Shown in pieces: positions 49,475 through 58,335 of a DNA stretch of 64,000 nt; within the stretch, counting starts at the first letter, position 1, and each line of letters begins with the position of its first letter. The stretch covers positions 86,946-150,945 of the forward strand of contig NZ_JBJNRJ010000006.1 in the NCBI RefSeq assembly GCF_046233715.1, given 5' to 3'. A program made the position numbers and the translations under genes. Below the pieces are notes generated by a model, which was not told where the DNA came from, did no database searches, and saw only the letters and a program-made list of their open reading frames with translations. The DNA is from Trujillonella humicola. GTDB taxonomy: Bacteria > Actinomycetota > Actinomycetes > Mycobacteriales > Geodermatophilaceae.

Positions 49475-51256
49475 ATGTGCGGCCTCTCCGGCGAGATCAG
49501 GTTCGACGGCACCCTCGCCGACACGGCGGCGGTCGGGCGGATGGTCGACCAGCTGGTCCCCCGCGGTCCCGACGGCCAGGGCATGTGGGGCGCGGGGCGG
49601 GTGGCCTTCGGGCACCGCCGGCTGTCGGTCATCGACCTGTCGGCGGCCGGCAGCCAGCCGATGGTCGACAACGAGCTCGGGCTGAGCGCGGTCTTCAACG
49701 GCTGCATCTACGACTACCGGGAGCTGCGTGCCGAGCTCGAGGGGCACGGCTACCGCTTCTTCTCCACCTCCGACACCGAGGTGATCCTCAAGGGCTACCA
49801 CCACTGGGGCACCGACGTCGTCGACCACCTGCACGGCATGTTCGTGTTCGTCATCCACGAGCGGGACACCGGCCGGGTGGTGATGGCCCGCGACCGGCTG
49901 GGCATCAAGCCGCTCTACCTCGCCGAGACCCCGGGCCGGCTGCGGTTCGCCTCGACGCTGCCCGCGCTGCTGCGCGCCGGTGACGTCGACACGTCCATCG
50001 ACCCGGTGGCGCTGCACCACTACCTGACGTGGCACGCCGTCGTCCCGGCGCCGCGCACGCTCCTCAACGGCGTCCGCAAGCTCCCCCCGGCGACCGTCCG
50101 GGTCATCGAGACCGACGGGGCCAGCCGCGAGCACCGCTACTGGGCGCCGGCCTACGAGCGCCGCGCCGAGCACTCCGGCTGGTCGGACCGCGACTGGGAG
50201 GACGCGATCGAGGAGGCGCTGCGGGTCGCCGTGCGCCGCCGGCTCGTGGCCGACATCCCGGTCGGGGTGCTGCTCTCCGGCGGCCTGGACTCCAGCCTCA
50301 TCGTCGGCCTGCTCGCCCAGGAGGGGCAGACCGGTCTGGCGACCTACAGCATCGGCTTCGAGGCGGTCGGCGGGCGCGAGGGCGACGAGTTCCAGTACTC
50401 CGACGTCATCGCCGAGCGGTTCGCCACCGACCACCACCGGATCCGGGTGGGCTCCGACGAGCTCGCCGGCGCGCTCGGCCACGCCATCGGCGCCATGGCC
50501 GAGCCGATGGTCAGCCACGACGTCGTCGCCTTCGACCTCCTGTCGGAGCGGGTCAGCCAGTCGATCCGCGTGGTCCAGTCCGGCCAGGGCGCCGACGAGG
50601 TCTTCGCCGGCTACCACTGGTACCCGCCGCTGGCCGGCGTCCCCCGCGGCGAGGCCGTCGACCGGTACGCCGCCGCCTTCTTCGACCGCACGCACGCCGA
50701 GCTCCAGCGGGTGGTGACGCAGCGGTACGCGCTCGACGAGGACGTCAGCCGCGCGTTCGTCGCCGCGCACATGGAGGCGCCCGGCGCGCAGACCGCGGTG
50801 GACGCCGCGCTGCGGCTGGACAGCGAGGTGATGCTGGTCGACGACCCGGTCAAGCGGGTGGACAACATGAGCATGGCGTGGGGCCTGGAGGCCCGCGTGC
50901 CCTTCCTGGACCACGACCTGGTGGAGCTGGCCGCGGCCTGTCCCCCGGAGCTGAAGCTGGCCGACGGCGGGAAAGGCGTGCTCAAGGCCATCGGCCGGCG
51001 GATCATCCCGCCGGAGGTCATCGACCGGCCCAAGGGCTACTTCCCGGTTCCGGCGATCACCCACCTCCAGGGCAAGGTGCTCGACCTGGTCCGGGACGCG
51101 CTGAGCAGCGACGCCGCCCGCGAGCGGGGCCTGTTCCGGCCGGACTACGTCGAGGGCCTGCTCGCCGACCCGAACGGCGAGCTGACGCCGCTGCGCGGCA
51201 ACAAGCTGTGGCAGCTCGGGCTGCTGGAGCTCTGGCTGCAGAACCACGGGGTCTGA
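49475..51256 (+). CDS. N-acetylglutaminylglutamine amidotransferase (asparagine synthase-like)
   Basis: A 593-residue protein. Cys2 after the initiator Met (MCGLSGEIRFDG) is the nucleophile of the glutaminase domain (1-200), and the synthetase domain has VGVLLSGGLDSSLIVGLLA with the PP-loop, and GQGADEVFAGYHWY. With the following gene it matches the NAGGN osmolyte pair (asnO-ngg of rhizobia), where this enzyme amidates the terminal Glu. There is no ribosome site before the ATG at 49475, and a leaderless transcript is possible. The third gene of the usual trio, an M42 peptidase, is not here. Confidence 0.9.
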   Translation: MCGLSGEIRFDGTLADTAAVGRMVDQLVPRGPDGQGMWGAGRVAFGHRRLSVIDLSAAGSQPMVDNELGLSAVFNGCIYDYRELRAELEGHGYRFFSTSDTEVILKGYHHWGTDVVDHLHGMFVFVIHERDTGRVVMARDRLGIKPLYLAETPGRLRFASTLPALLRAGDVDTSIDPVALHHYLTWHAVVPAPRTLLNGVRKLPPATVRVIETDGASREHRYWAPAYERRAEHSGWSDRDWEDAIEEALRVAVRRRLVADIPVGVLLSGGLDSSLIVGLLAQEGQTGLATYSIGFEAVGGREGDEFQYSDVIAERFATDHHRIRVGSDELAGALGHAIGAMAEPMVSHDVVAFDLLSERVSQSIRVVQSGQGADEVFAGYHWYPPLAGVPRGEAVDRYAAAFFDRTHAELQRVVTQRYALDEDVSRAFVAAHMEAPGAQTAVDAALRLDSEVMLVDDPVKRVDNMSMAWGLEARVPFLDHDLVELAAACPPELKLADGGKGVLKAIGRRIIPPEVIDRPKGYFPVPAITHLQGKVLDLVRDALSSDAARERGLFRPDYVEGLLADPNGELTPLRGNKLWQLGLLELWLQNHGV

Positions 51257-51272
51257 GGAAGGGACCGACACC

Positions 51273-53027
51273 GTGACTCCACGGCTGGCCGGCCACCGGC
51301 GCCGTCCCGTTGCCTCCACCCCCGAGCTGACCAGCCGGTCGTGGCACGAGCCCTCCGCGCACGAGCTCGGGGACATGGCCACCGACGTCGTGCTCGACCT
51401 GGGCTGGGGCCGGCTGGTGTTCGGGCAGACGTTCCGCGAGCTCGACGGGATCGTGCACGCCCTGCGCGCGGAGGAGACCGGCCGCCGCGACATCTGCGTC
51501 TACCCGCGCGACCCGCAGGTGCTGGTCGGCATGGCGCCCGACGAGCTGTTCATCGACCCGTCGCTCACCTACCGGCTGGACCTGCACCGCTACCGCTCGC
51601 GGCCCGACGTCATCCGCGGGGTCTTCGTGCGCACGGTGACCTCGCAGGCGGAGATGGCGGTCATCGACGACCTCTACGCCCGCAACGGCATGGTCGCCGC
51701 CGACCCCGAGATCATGTGGGCCAACCACCGGACCCGGACCTTCACCTACCTGGTCGCCGAGGACACCCGGACCGGCAAGATCGTCGGCACCGTCACCGGC
51801 GTCGACCACGTGCTCGCCTTCGGTGACCCGGAGGGCGGCACCAGCCTGTGGTGCCTGGTCGCCGACAAGCAGGACGCCCCGCCCGGCACCGGCGAGGCGC
51901 TGGTGCGGGTGCTCGCCGAGCGCTACGTCGCCCGCGGCCGCGCGTACCTCGACCTGTCGGTCATGCACGACAACACCCCGGCGATCGCGCTGTACCGCAA
52001 GCTCGGCTTCTCCCGCGTCCCCGCGGTCTGCGTGAAGAGCAAGAACCCCATCAACACGCCGCTGTTCGCCTCGCGGCCGCCCGGGCTGGACACGCTGAAC
52101 CCCTACGCCACGATCATCGCCGAGGAGGCGCTGCGGCGGGGCATCCGCGTCGAGGTCACCGACGCCGAGTGGGGCGAGATGCGGCTGACCCTGGGCGGCC
52201 GCTCGGTGCTCACCCGCGAGTCGCTGTCGGAGTTCACCAGTGCCGTGGCCATGAGCCGCTGCGACGACAAGCGGGTCACCCGCCGCATCATGCGCCGGGC
52301 CGGGGTGCGCGTCGCCCAGGGCGCGCTGGCCCGCGAGGGGGACCTGGCCGACGCCCGCGCGCTGCTCGGCGCCGTCGAGCAGGTCGTGGTGAAACCGGCC
52401 CGCGGCGAGCAGGGCCGGGGCATCACCGTGGGGGTCCGGGACGACGCCGCGCTCGAGCGGGCCGTGCAGCTGGCGCTGCAGTTCTGCCCCGACGTGCTGG
52501 TCGAGGAGCTCGTGCCCGGCGAGGACCTGCGGGTCGTCGTCATCGACCGGCAGGTGGTGGCCGCCGCGGTCCGCCGGCCCGCGGAGGTCATCGGCGACGG
52601 GCGGCTGCCCGTGGCCGACCTGGTGCGCACCACCAGCCGGCGGCGGGAGCGGGCCACCGGCGGGGAGTCGACGATCCCGCTGGACGACACGACGGCGGAG
52701 GTCGTCGCCGAGGCCGGCTACGCCATGGACGACGTCCCCTCCCGGGGCGAGCGCATCCAGGTCCGGCGGACGGCGAACCTGCACACCGGCGGCACCATCG
52801 AGGACGTCACCGACCGGCTGCACCCCGAGATCGCCGAGGCGGCCGTGCGCGCGGCGGAGGCGCTGGGCATCCCGGTGACCGGCATCGACTTCCTGGTGCC
52901 GGCCGTCGACGGCCCCGACTACGTCTTCATCGAGGCCAACGAGCGCCCGGGGCTGGCCAACCACGAGCCGCAGCCGACGGCGGCCCGGTTCGTCGACCTG
53001 CTGTTCCCCGAGACCCGCCGCCGATGA
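51273..53027 (+). CDS. ngg: N-acetylglutaminylglutamine synthetase (GNAT plus ATP-grasp)
   Basis: A 584-residue fusion. Residues about 100-265 form a GNAT acetyltransferase (VRTVTSQAEMAVIDDLYARN, VMHDNTPAIALYRKLGFSRV), and residues about 290-580 an ATP-grasp ligase (VVVKPARGEQGRGITVGV, VLVEELVPGEDLRVVVIDRQ, FIEANERPGLANHEPQPT). Acetylation of Gln and ligation to a second residue give the precursor of the dipeptide osmolyte NAGGN. GTG start with GAGGAAGGGA upstream, 16 bases after the amidotransferase. Confidence 0.92.
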   Translation: MTPRLAGHRRRPVASTPELTSRSWHEPSAHELGDMATDVVLDLGWGRLVFGQTFRELDGIVHALRAEETGRRDICVYPRDPQVLVGMAPDELFIDPSLTYRLDLHRYRSRPDVIRGVFVRTVTSQAEMAVIDDLYARNGMVAADPEIMWANHRTRTFTYLVAEDTRTGKIVGTVTGVDHVLAFGDPEGGTSLWCLVADKQDAPPGTGEALVRVLAERYVARGRAYLDLSVMHDNTPAIALYRKLGFSRVPAVCVKSKNPINTPLFASRPPGLDTLNPYATIIAEEALRRGIRVEVTDAEWGEMRLTLGGRSVLTRESLSEFTSAVAMSRCDDKRVTRRIMRRAGVRVAQGALAREGDLADARALLGAVEQVVVKPARGEQGRGITVGVRDDAALERAVQLALQFCPDVLVEELVPGEDLRVVVIDRQVVAAAVRRPAEVIGDGRLPVADLVRTTSRRRERATGGESTIPLDDTTAEVVAEAGYAMDDVPSRGERIQVRRTANLHTGGTIEDVTDRLHPEIAEAAVRAAEALGIPVTGIDFLVPAVDGPDYVFIEANERPGLANHEPQPTAARFVDLLFPETRRR

Positions 53028-53028
53028 G

Positions 53029-53084
53029 GGACCCCCGTGCCCCCCGCCGCCCGCAGCCTCGCGGCGGGACCCTGCACGGGGGCC
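53029..53084 (+). repeat. Post-stop hairpin repeat, family 1, copy B
   Basis: A 56-base hairpin element starts 1 base after the ngg stop. Arms CCCCCGTGC and GCACGGGGG pair. It aligns with copies A and C. Confidence 0.75.
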
Positions 53085-53103
53085 GCCCCGCGCCGCGACT
53101 CCG

Positions 53104-53520
53104 GTGACCGCCTACCTGCTCGCCGCGGTGGGCGGGGCGCTCGGCGCCCTCGCGCGCTGGGGGGTGGCCGAGGCGCTGCCCTCCTCCCCCGGCGGCTGGC
53201 CCTGGGCCACGCTGCTGGAGAACCTCACCGGCTGCCTGCTCCTCGGGGTGCTGCTCGGCGCGGTCCTGGCCCGGTTCCCCGACCGCCCCTGGCTGCGGCC
53301 GCTGCTGGGCACCGGCGTGCTCGGCGGGTACACGACGTACTCGACCTTCGCGGTCGACGTCGTCCGCCTGGTGGACGACGGCGCGGCTGCGGTCGCGGTG
53401 GCCTACGTCCTCGTCTCGGTGGCCGGGGGCGTCCTGGCCGCGGCGGCCGGGGTGTGGCTGGGCCGGCGCGGCGGCGTCCGGGCGCGCGCCGTGGTGGTCG
53501 TCGAGGAGGAGGTCGCGTGA
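53104..53520 (+). CDS. crcB: Fluoride efflux channel subunit CrcB, first copy
   Basis: A 138-residue membrane protein with four helices (LLAAVGGALGALARWGVAEA, ENLTGCLLLGVLLGAV, LGTGVLGGYTTYSTFAVDVV). The GGYTTYSTF motif and the Asn in ENLTG are those of Fluc fluoride channels. Actinobacteria often have a heterodimer made from two crcB genes. GTG start; the stop overlaps the second copy. Confidence 0.93.
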   Translation: MTAYLLAAVGGALGALARWGVAEALPSSPGGWPWATLLENLTGCLLLGVLLGAVLARFPDRPWLRPLLGTGVLGGYTTYSTFAVDVVRLVDDGAAAVAVAYVLVSVAGGVLAAAAGVWLGRRGGVRARAVVVVEEEVA

Positions 53521-53876
53521 CCGCGCTGCTCGTCGTCCTCGGGGCGATGGCCGGCGCACCGCTGCGGCTGCTGGCCGAGCGGGTGGCCGCCACCCGGCGC
53601 GGGCGCGGCAGCGTGCTGGGGACGCTCGCGGTGAACGTCGCCGGGTCGCTCGTCCTGGGGGTGCTGCTCGGTCTGGGCGACGCCCCGGCGTGGGTGGTCG
53701 CGCTGGTCGGCACCGGCTTCTGCGGCACCCTCACCACCTTCTCGACCTTCGGCGTGGACGTCGTCCGGCTGGTCGAGGAGCGCGCCGTCGCCCGCGCGGC
53801 GGCCTACGTCGGCGCGACCGTCGTCCTCGGGCTGGGCGCCGCCGCGGCCGGTTACGCCGTGGCCGCCGCTTCCTGA
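53517..53876 (+). CDS. crcB: Fluoride efflux channel subunit CrcB, second copy
   Basis: A 119-residue paralogue with LLVVLGAMAGAPLRLLAERV, VNVAGSLVLGVLLGLGD and GTGFCGTLTTFSTFGVDVVR. The GTG overlaps the first copy stop (GTGA), so the two subunits are cotranslated and probably assemble as a heterodimeric channel. No fluoride riboswitch was found upstream of the pair. Confidence 0.93.
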   Translation: MTALLVVLGAMAGAPLRLLAERVAATRRGRGSVLGTLAVNVAGSLVLGVLLGLGDAPAWVVALVGTGFCGTLTTFSTFGVDVVRLVEERAVARAAAYVGATVVLGLGAAAAGYAVAAAS

Positions 53877-53891
53877 TCGGCCCCGGGTCGG

Positions 53892-53897
53892 TAGGGT
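53892..53897 (+). promoter_or_regulatory. -10 box before otsA
   Basis: TAGGGT lies 10 bases before the ATG at 53908, consistent with a leaderless or very short leader transcript. Confidence 0.45.
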
Positions 53898-53907
53898 CGA
53901 CCGCGGT

Positions 53908-55323
53908 ATGGCCGACTTCCCCGAGCAGCAGACGCGGGCCGAGAGCCCGGTGGTCGTCGTGGCCAACCGGCTCCCCGTCGACCAGGTCACCGAGCCGGAC
54001 GGCAGCACCCGCTGGCAGCGCAGCCCCGGCGGCCTGGTCACCGCGCTCGAGCCATTCGTCGCCGGCCGCGGCGGGGCCTGGGTGGGCTGGTCCGGGTCGG
54101 CCGGGCCGGCCCCGGAGCCGTTCGAGTCCGGCGGCATGTCGCTCATCCCGGTCGAGCTGTCCGAGGAGGAGGTCGACCGCTACTACGAGGGCATGTCGAA
54201 CGCCTCGCTGTGGCCGCTGTACCACGACGTGGTCGCCAAGCCCGAGTACCACCGCACCTGGTGGGACACCTACGTGCAGGTCAACAAGCGGTTCGCCGAC
54301 CGCGCCGCCGAGGTGGCCGGCGAGGGCGCGATCGTCTGGGTGCACGACTACCAGCTGCAGCTGGTGCCCGCGATGCTGCGCCAGCGCCGTCCCGACCTGA
54401 CCATCGGGTTCTTCCTGCACATCCCGTTCCCGCCGTACGAGCTGTTCACCCAGCTGCCCTGGCGCTCGGCGATCGTGGAGGGCCTGCTCGGCGCCGACCT
54501 GGTCGGCTTCCAGCTGCCCAGCGCCGCGAGCAACTTCGTGCAGCTCGCCCGCCGGCTGCACGACCTGCCCACCCGCAAGGACGTCATCCAGTACGACGGG
54601 CGGACCGTCACGGCGCGGGCGTTCCCGATCTCCATCGACGTGGCGGCCTTCGACCAGCTGGCCGGCTCGCCCGAGGTGGTCGCCCGCGCTGCGGAGATCC
54701 GCAAGGAGCTCGGCGACCCCGACAAGATCATCCTCGGGGTCGACCGGCTGGACTACACCAAGGGGATCGGGGTCCGGCTCAACGCCTTCGAGGAGCTGCT
54801 GGAGGACGGCGTGGTCGAGGCGCCGTCGACGGTCTTCGTGCAGGTGGCCACCCCCAGCCGGGAGCGGGTCGAGCACTACGTGCAGATGCGCGAGACGATC
54901 GAGCAGCAGGTCGGCCACATCAACGGCGTCTTCGGCAGCCTGGGCGGCCCGGCGGTGCACTACATCAACCAGTCCGTGCCCCGCGAGGAGCTGGTCGCGC
55001 TCTACCGCGCCGCCGACGTCATGCTCGTGACCCCGTACCGGGACGGCATGAACCTGGTGGCCAAGGAGTACGTCGCCGCCCGCGGCGACCTGGGCGGCGC
55101 GCTGGTGCTGTCGGAGTTCGCCGGCGCCGCCGCCGAGCTGAGGCAGGCCTTCCTGGTCAACCCGCACGACATCGCCGGGCTGAAGAACCAGCTGGTGCGC
55201 GCGCTGCGGATCGAGCGCGAGGAGAGCGCCAAGCGGATGCGCGCGATGCGCCGGCACGTCTTCCGCAACGACCTGGACCACTGGGCGACGTCGTTCTTCG
55301 ACGCGCTCAAGGCGCAGGTCTGA
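53908..55323 (+). CDS. otsA: Trehalose-6-phosphate synthase
   Basis: A 471-residue GT20 enzyme that joins UDP- or GDP-glucose to glucose 6-phosphate. It has VVVANRLPVDQVTEPDG, WVHDYQLQLVPAMLRQRRPD, GFFLHIPFPPYELFTQLPWR, ILGVDRLDYTKGIGVRLNAF and VTPYRDGMNLVAKEYVAARG, all catalytic or nucleotide-binding blocks. otsB follows 2 bases after its stop. Trehalose protects against drying and osmotic shock. Confidence 0.97.
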   Translation: MADFPEQQTRAESPVVVVANRLPVDQVTEPDGSTRWQRSPGGLVTALEPFVAGRGGAWVGWSGSAGPAPEPFESGGMSLIPVELSEEEVDRYYEGMSNASLWPLYHDVVAKPEYHRTWWDTYVQVNKRFADRAAEVAGEGAIVWVHDYQLQLVPAMLRQRRPDLTIGFFLHIPFPPYELFTQLPWRSAIVEGLLGADLVGFQLPSAASNFVQLARRLHDLPTRKDVIQYDGRTVTARAFPISIDVAAFDQLAGSPEVVARAAEIRKELGDPDKIILGVDRLDYTKGIGVRLNAFEELLEDGVVEAPSTVFVQVATPSRERVEHYVQMRETIEQQVGHINGVFGSLGGPAVHYINQSVPREELVALYRAADVMLVTPYRDGMNLVAKEYVAARGDLGGALVLSEFAGAAAELRQAFLVNPHDIAGLKNQLVRALRIEREESAKRMRAMRRHVFRNDLDHWATSFFDALKAQV

Positions 55324-55325
55324 GC

Positions 55326-56087
55326 GTGTCTCCCGACGGCCTGCCCCAGGACCTCGCCACCGCACTCCCCCGGCTGGCCGCCCGCCGGCCGCTGCTGGTC
55401 GCCAGCGACTACGACGGCGTGCTGGCCCCGCTGGTCGGCGATCCCTCCGCGGCGGTGCCGCTGCCGGGCGTCGACGCGGTGCTCGACCGGCTGGCCGGCC
55501 ACGAGGGCGTCACCGTGGCGCTGGTGAGCGGCCGCGGGGTGGCCGACCTGCAGGCCGTCAGCGGGCTGGCCGGTCCCTACCGCTGGGTGGGCAGCCACGG
55601 TGCGGAGTTCGACGGCCCGCTGACCGGTGAGCTCGCCGAGCGCCGCGACGAGCTCGCCGAGCGGCTGGCCCCCCTGGTGGCCGCGACGCCGGGCGGCCGG
55701 CTGGAGGTCAAGCCGGCCAGCGTCGCGGTCCACGTCCGGCAGGTCACCGACCGCCCGGCCGCCACCGCGCTGCTCGAGGCGGCCCGCGCCCAGGCGGACC
55801 CGCACCTGACGCTCAAGCCGGGCAAGGAGGTGCTCGAGATCGCGGTGACGGACGCGGACAAGGGCAGCTCGCTGCGCCGGCTGCGCGAGGAGCTCGGGGC
55901 CGCGGCCGTGCTGTACCTCGGCGACGACCTCACCGACGAGGACGCCTTCGCCGTCCTCGGCCCGGACGACGTCGGGGTGAAGGTCGGCCCGGGCGACACC
56001 GTGGCCGGTTTCCGGGTGGCCGATCCGGAGCGCGCACTCGCCCTGCTGACCGCGCTCGACGCCGCCCTGGCCCGCCCGGCCGGCTGA
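55326..56087 (+). CDS. otsB: Trehalose-6-phosphate phosphatase
   Basis: A 253-residue HAD phosphatase that releases free trehalose. The nucleophile motif is LLVASDYDGVLAPLVGDP, motif II is VALVSGRGVADLQAV, and motif IV is YLGDDLTDEDAFAVLG. It lies 2 bases after otsA and is coupled to it. GTG start. Confidence 0.95.
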   Translation: MSPDGLPQDLATALPRLAARRPLLVASDYDGVLAPLVGDPSAAVPLPGVDAVLDRLAGHEGVTVALVSGRGVADLQAVSGLAGPYRWVGSHGAEFDGPLTGELAERRDELAERLAPLVAATPGGRLEVKPASVAVHVRQVTDRPAATALLEAARAQADPHLTLKPGKEVLEIAVTDADKGSSLRRLREELGAAAVLYLGDDLTDEDAFAVLGPDDVGVKVGPGDTVAGFRVADPERALALLTALDAALARPAG

Positions 56088-56420
56088 CGTCGCCGCTCCC
56101 CCCGTCGGGGTCTCGTCTGCGGGGGCCGCTGCGCGCGGGGGATCCGTGTCGCGGCACGCCCGGGGAGCGACCGCCTCCCGCGTGTCGACCCGGGCGGCGC
56201 GGTCCGCTCCCCTCCCCCGGGTCCCGCGCCCCTGAGCTGCGCCGACGGCACCGCGCCTCCGGGAGGTCGGCCACGGCGCCGTCGACAGGTCGACAGCCCC
56301 GCGCGGGGTGTGCCGGGTCAAACACGACGATTGCGTCACTGACGGCCCAGGGTCACGGGATGCGGCTGGAGCGCGTCCAAGGATGACGCAGCTCGACCCG
56401 CCGTCCCTCCTGGAGCAGCC
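56088..56420. other. Non-coding region upstream of the first chemoreceptor gene
   Basis: No gene is supported. It contains GTCGACAGGTCGACAG (56281-56296), directly followed by the palindrome CCCCGCGCGGGG (56297-56308). A CCTGGAG ribosome site precedes the chemoreceptor ATG. No consensus sigma-28 promoter was found by eye. Confidence 0.5.
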
Positions 56421-58025
56421 ATGACCGTCCCCGCACTCCCCCCGCCCGCCCGCCGCGGTGGCTGGTTCGCCGACCGGCCGCTGGCGGTCAAGTTCGGCGT
56501 CCTCGTCGGCGTCGTCGTCCTCGCCTTCGCCGGCCTGCTCGCCGCCGTCCTCGTGGGGAACGGCTCCGTCCGGGACGCCACCGCCCGGCTGCAGGACCTG
56601 GCCGACGCCGAGACGCTCGTGCTGCAGCTCGACACCCGGGCCAGCGAGCTCAAGGTCGACGGCTTCAAGGCGCTGGTGCGCGACGTCCCCGCCGAGCAGC
56701 TCGCGGAGCTGGCCGAGGACATCGCCACCCCCGAGGCGCTGCTCGCCGAGCTCGGCGCCATCCCGCTGGACGGGGCGCCCGCCACCGCGGTGGCCGATCT
56801 GGCCGCCAGCTTCGGCGACTACACCGCCGCCATCTCGGCGTTCGTGGACGACGCGGTCACCGACCAGGCGGCCACCCGCGTGCGCTGGGAGGACATCCAG
56901 GCCGCCAACGACCTCACCGACGGTGCCGTCGGCGCCGCCAAGGACGAGCTGGCCGCGGCGCGGACGGCGGCCGAGCAGGCGCTGCGCGACGACATCGCCC
57001 GGGCCGAGCGCGTCGTCGTGGGCGTCGCCGCCGGCGCGCTGGTGGCGGTGCTCGCCATCAGCTGGCTGATCAGCCGGTCGGTCACCCGGCCGGTGCAGCG
57101 GGTCAGGCTCGCACTCCAGGCGCTGGCCGGTGGTGACCTGACCGTCTCGGCCGACGTGACCTCCCGAGACGAGGTCGGGCAGATGGCCGGCGCCCTGGCC
57201 GCGGCGCAGTCGAGCCTGCGCGAGGTGATGGCGGGCGTGGCCGCGTCGGCGCACGCGGTGGCGGCGTCGTCGGAGGAGCTGTCGGCGTCCTCGGCGCAGA
57301 TCTCGGCGTCGGCGGAGGAGACCTCGGCGCAGTCCGGGGTCGTGTCCTCGGCCGCCGAGGAGGTCTCGCGCAGCGTGGCGACCGTCGCTGCGGGCGCCGA
57401 GCAGATGGGCGCCTCGATCCGGGAGATCTCGCAGAACGCCGCGGAGGCCTCCGAGGTGGCCATGCGGGCGGTCAGCGCGGCGGAGTCCACCACGGCCACG
57501 GTGAACAAGCTCGGCGAGTCCTCCGCGGAGATCGGCAACGTGGTGAAGGTGATCACCTCGATCGCGGAGCAGACGAACCTGCTGGCGCTCAACGCCACGA
57601 TCGAGGCGGCGCGGGCCGGTGAGGCGGGCAAGGGGTTCGCCGTCGTGGCCAACGAGGTGAAGGAGCTGGCCCAGGAGACGGCGAAGGCGACCGAGGACAT
57701 CGCCCGGCGGGTGCAGGCGATCCAGGGCGACACGACGGCGGCGGTGGCCGCGATCGGGGAGATCAGCTCGATCGTCGCCCAGATCTCCGACCGGCAGACC
57801 ACCATCGCCTCGGCGGTGGAGGAGCAGACCGCGACCACCAGCGAGATGTCGCGGTCGGTGTCCGAGGCCGCCGGTGGGTCCGAGCAGATCGCCGAGAACA
57901 TCACCAGCGTCTCCACCGCCGCCGAGACGACGACGCAGGCGCTGACCCAGACCCGGACCGCGGTGGACGAGCTCTCCCGGATGGCCGCCGACCTGCGCGG
58001 GGCGGTGGGCCGCTTCACCTACTGA
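56421..58025 (+). CDS. Methyl-accepting chemotaxis protein 1
   Basis: A 534-residue receptor. Membrane helices at about 27-47 and 198-216 flank an extracellular helical sensor domain (about 48-197); then a HAMP domain (RSVTRPVQRVRLALQALAGG) and a cytoplasmic signalling coiled coil with the hairpin tip EQTNLLALNATIEAARAGE. Its EEVSRSVATVAAGAEQMGAS and AVDELSRMAADL regions are likely methylation helices. It ends GRFTY without a CheR/CheB pentapeptide tether. ATG with CTGGAG upstream. It is the first of four related genes. Confidence 0.94.
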   Translation: MTVPALPPPARRGGWFADRPLAVKFGVLVGVVVLAFAGLLAAVLVGNGSVRDATARLQDLADAETLVLQLDTRASELKVDGFKALVRDVPAEQLAELAEDIATPEALLAELGAIPLDGAPATAVADLAASFGDYTAAISAFVDDAVTDQAATRVRWEDIQAANDLTDGAVGAAKDELAAARTAAEQALRDDIARAERVVVGVAAGALVAVLAISWLISRSVTRPVQRVRLALQALAGGDLTVSADVTSRDEVGQMAGALAAAQSSLREVMAGVAASAHAVAASSEELSASSAQISASAEETSAQSGVVSSAAEEVSRSVATVAAGAEQMGASIREISQNAAEASEVAMRAVSAAESTTATVNKLGESSAEIGNVVKVITSIAEQTNLLALNATIEAARAGEAGKGFAVVANEVKELAQETAKATEDIARRVQAIQGDTTAAVAAIGEISSIVAQISDRQTTIASAVEEQTATTSEMSRSVSEAAGGSEQIAENITSVSTAAETTTQALTQTRTAVDELSRMAADLRGAVGRFTY

Positions 58026-58054
58026 CGCGCGTCGCCGGCGGCGGCGGGCACCCG

Positions 58055-58093
58055 CGGGAGCGCGGAACCGGACATTCCGGTTCCGCGCTCCCG
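58055..58093 (+). terminator. Terminator after chemoreceptor 1
   Basis: A 17-bp perfect stem (58055-58071 with 58077-58093, CGGGAGCGCGGAACCGG) has a 5-base loop and is followed by TCGTTTCTC. It starts 30 bases after the stop. Confidence 0.85.
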
Positions 58094-58335
58094 TCGTTTC
58101 TCACCGCCGTTCGGAAAAAGGCGTCGGAAATGGTCGCCGCCCTCGCCTGTCGACTTGGGGACAACCGGGCGGAGGTGACCGTGCAAATACCCGGAACAGG
58201 TTCGGACACGCCGTCGGGAATGGTCGCCGAGCCATTCCCGGCTCGCATCATGGACCGGCGCCCCGACATCTGCACGACGGCGGACGAGGCGGCGCATCCC
58301 CCAGTAGCGCGGCAACGACACCAGGAGCACGACCC
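58094..58335. repeat. Non-coding region with direct repeat upstream of chemoreceptor 2
   Basis: CGTCGGAAATGGTCGCCG (58122-58139) recurs as CGTCGGGAATGGTCGCCG (58212-58229), 90 bases apart with one mismatch. The second copy forms a hairpin with CCATTCCC (58232-58239). A related GAAATGGTCACCG lies before chemoreceptor 3 near 60044. These could be regulator sites. No gene is seen. Confidence 0.5.

Noticed and set aside
53085..53103. Fluoride riboswitch before crcB
   Set aside because: The space is only about 20 bases after the repeat hairpin and no riboswitch core is visible.
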